NCBI RefSeq assembly: GCF_904846605.1
Contig: NZ_CAJHBI010000014.1
Location: 1-64,000, forward strand
Length of the DNA stretch: 64,000 nucleotides
Direction: 5' to 3'
From: Psychrobacter sp. 72-O-c
Lineage (GTDB): Bacteria; Pseudomonadota; Gammaproteobacteria; Pseudomonadales; Moraxellaceae
Position 1 is the stretch's first letter, and each line of letters starts with the position of its first letter. This document shows, in pieces, positions 63,834 through 64,000 of the stretch. The notes beneath the pieces were generated by a model that was given only the letters and a program-made list of their open reading frames with translations, was not told the origin of the DNA and ran no database searches. A program made the position numbers and the translations under genes.

Positions 63834-64000
63834 ATGATGCGCCACTCTCAATCCCAATCTTTTGACGATTCCATTAATGCCTCCACGTCAACAAATAATC
63901 TATCTGTCGCTGCAAAAGACCAAGCTTTGCCAATCACAGATGATTATGGTCGCAATCAACAGCAAATTGCGCAATTGTTAGCCCAGTTAAATCAGATTGT
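63834..64000 (+). CDS. N-terminal fragment of an unidentified gene
   Basis: Tandem ATG codons at 63834 and 63837 open a frame that runs to the right edge (about 55 codons). It begins MMRHSQSQSFDDSINASTST and is polar and Ser/Asn/Gln-rich for the first ~30 residues, then ITDDYGRNQQQIAQLLAQLN. Only the start is visible and no family can be assigned. It is 47 bases after the cytochrome gene in the same direction. Confidence 0.5.
   Translation, partial: MMRHSQSQSFDDSINASTSTNNLSVAAKDQALPITDDYGRNQQQIAQLLAQLNQI

Noticed and set aside
1..64000. tRNA or rRNA genes, CRISPR arrays, and riboswitches.
   Set aside because: No cloverleaf-like spacer with GGTTCGAATCC-type arm, no regularly spaced identical repeats of 25-40 bases, and no recognised riboswitch core were seen by eye in any spacer; a covariance-model scan would be needed to exclude them fully.

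Overview
The window looks like a contiguous piece of chromosome from a Psychrobacter-like member of the Moraxellaceae (Gammaproteobacteria). This is inferred from the moderate-to-low G+C, the Acinetobacter/Psychrobacter-like protein sequences and gene sets (gspN-gspC-gspD, a FimX-like protein, EF-P with EpmB, rpmB-rpmG), and AT-rich gene spacers with hairpin terminators. No rRNA, tRNA, CRISPR array or complete insertion sequence was seen. Most of the window is ordinary housekeeping sequence in short operons on both strands.

Layout. 0-6.4 kb: a partial, possibly transposase, gene at the left edge, a membrane-anchored C13 (legumain-like) peptidase, S-formylglutathione hydrolase, a DUF2805 protein, rpe, three small unknown genes, and rpmB-rpmG. 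6.9-12.6 kb: an 1898-residue lipoprotein made of about 13 Ig-like modules. 12.8-27.4 kb: purU, a CcsA-like membrane protein, ffh, tsaB, uppP, rsmJ, ubiA-DUF4112, a lipoprotein, yjbQ, mnmC, a YciI-like gene, yciB and a PHP phosphoesterase. 27.6-33.2 kb: a diguanylate cyclase, truD, a Rieske-FAD reductase and a GNAT enzyme.

33.3-38.7 kb is the most accessory-looking part. It holds a lipoprotein and a DUF4870 protein, then a scar made of the last ~30 codons of a second uvrA-like gene, a ~140 bp element with inverted ends and the decayed N-terminal part of a glutathione reductase gene. A two-gene ThrE-type exporter, a DUF503 gene and an AT-rich gene for a HEPN-domain protein follow. The HEPN protein has an R-x4-H motif and resembles ApeA-type anti-phage RNases; it is the best candidate for a poorly described system here.

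38.7-47 kb: uvrA, a 0.9 kb gene-free spacer, a YajR-like transporter, a DUF3833 lipoprotein with an unusually long signal region, ssb and an H-NS-family gene. Copies of a ~140 bp hairpin repeat lie on both sides of ssb. 47.2-51.3 kb: type II secretion genes gspN, gspC and gspD. 51.5-54.8 kb: a DUF3298 lipoprotein preceded by an 8-codon leader ORF, a 44-codon coupled ORF, a TatD nuclease and tcdA. 54.9-56.6 kb: a soluble hybrid histidine kinase. 56.8-58.6 kb: efp and its modification enzyme gene epmB, divergent. 58.8-63.0 kb: a 633-residue protein of unknown function followed by a degenerate REC-PAS-GGDEF-EAL protein of the FimX type (type IV pilus control). 63.2 kb to the end: a lipoprotein cytochrome c and the start of an unidentified gene.

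Functional themes are tRNA/translation quality (truD, mnmC, tsaB, tcdA, rsmJ, efp/epmB, rpmB/rpmG), envelope and secretion (uppP, gspNCD, ffh, several lipoproteins), c-di-GMP and surface behaviour (GGDEF protein, FimX-like protein), and DNA maintenance (uvrA, ssb, TatD, H-NS). All identifications come from reading the sequence; no database search was run.
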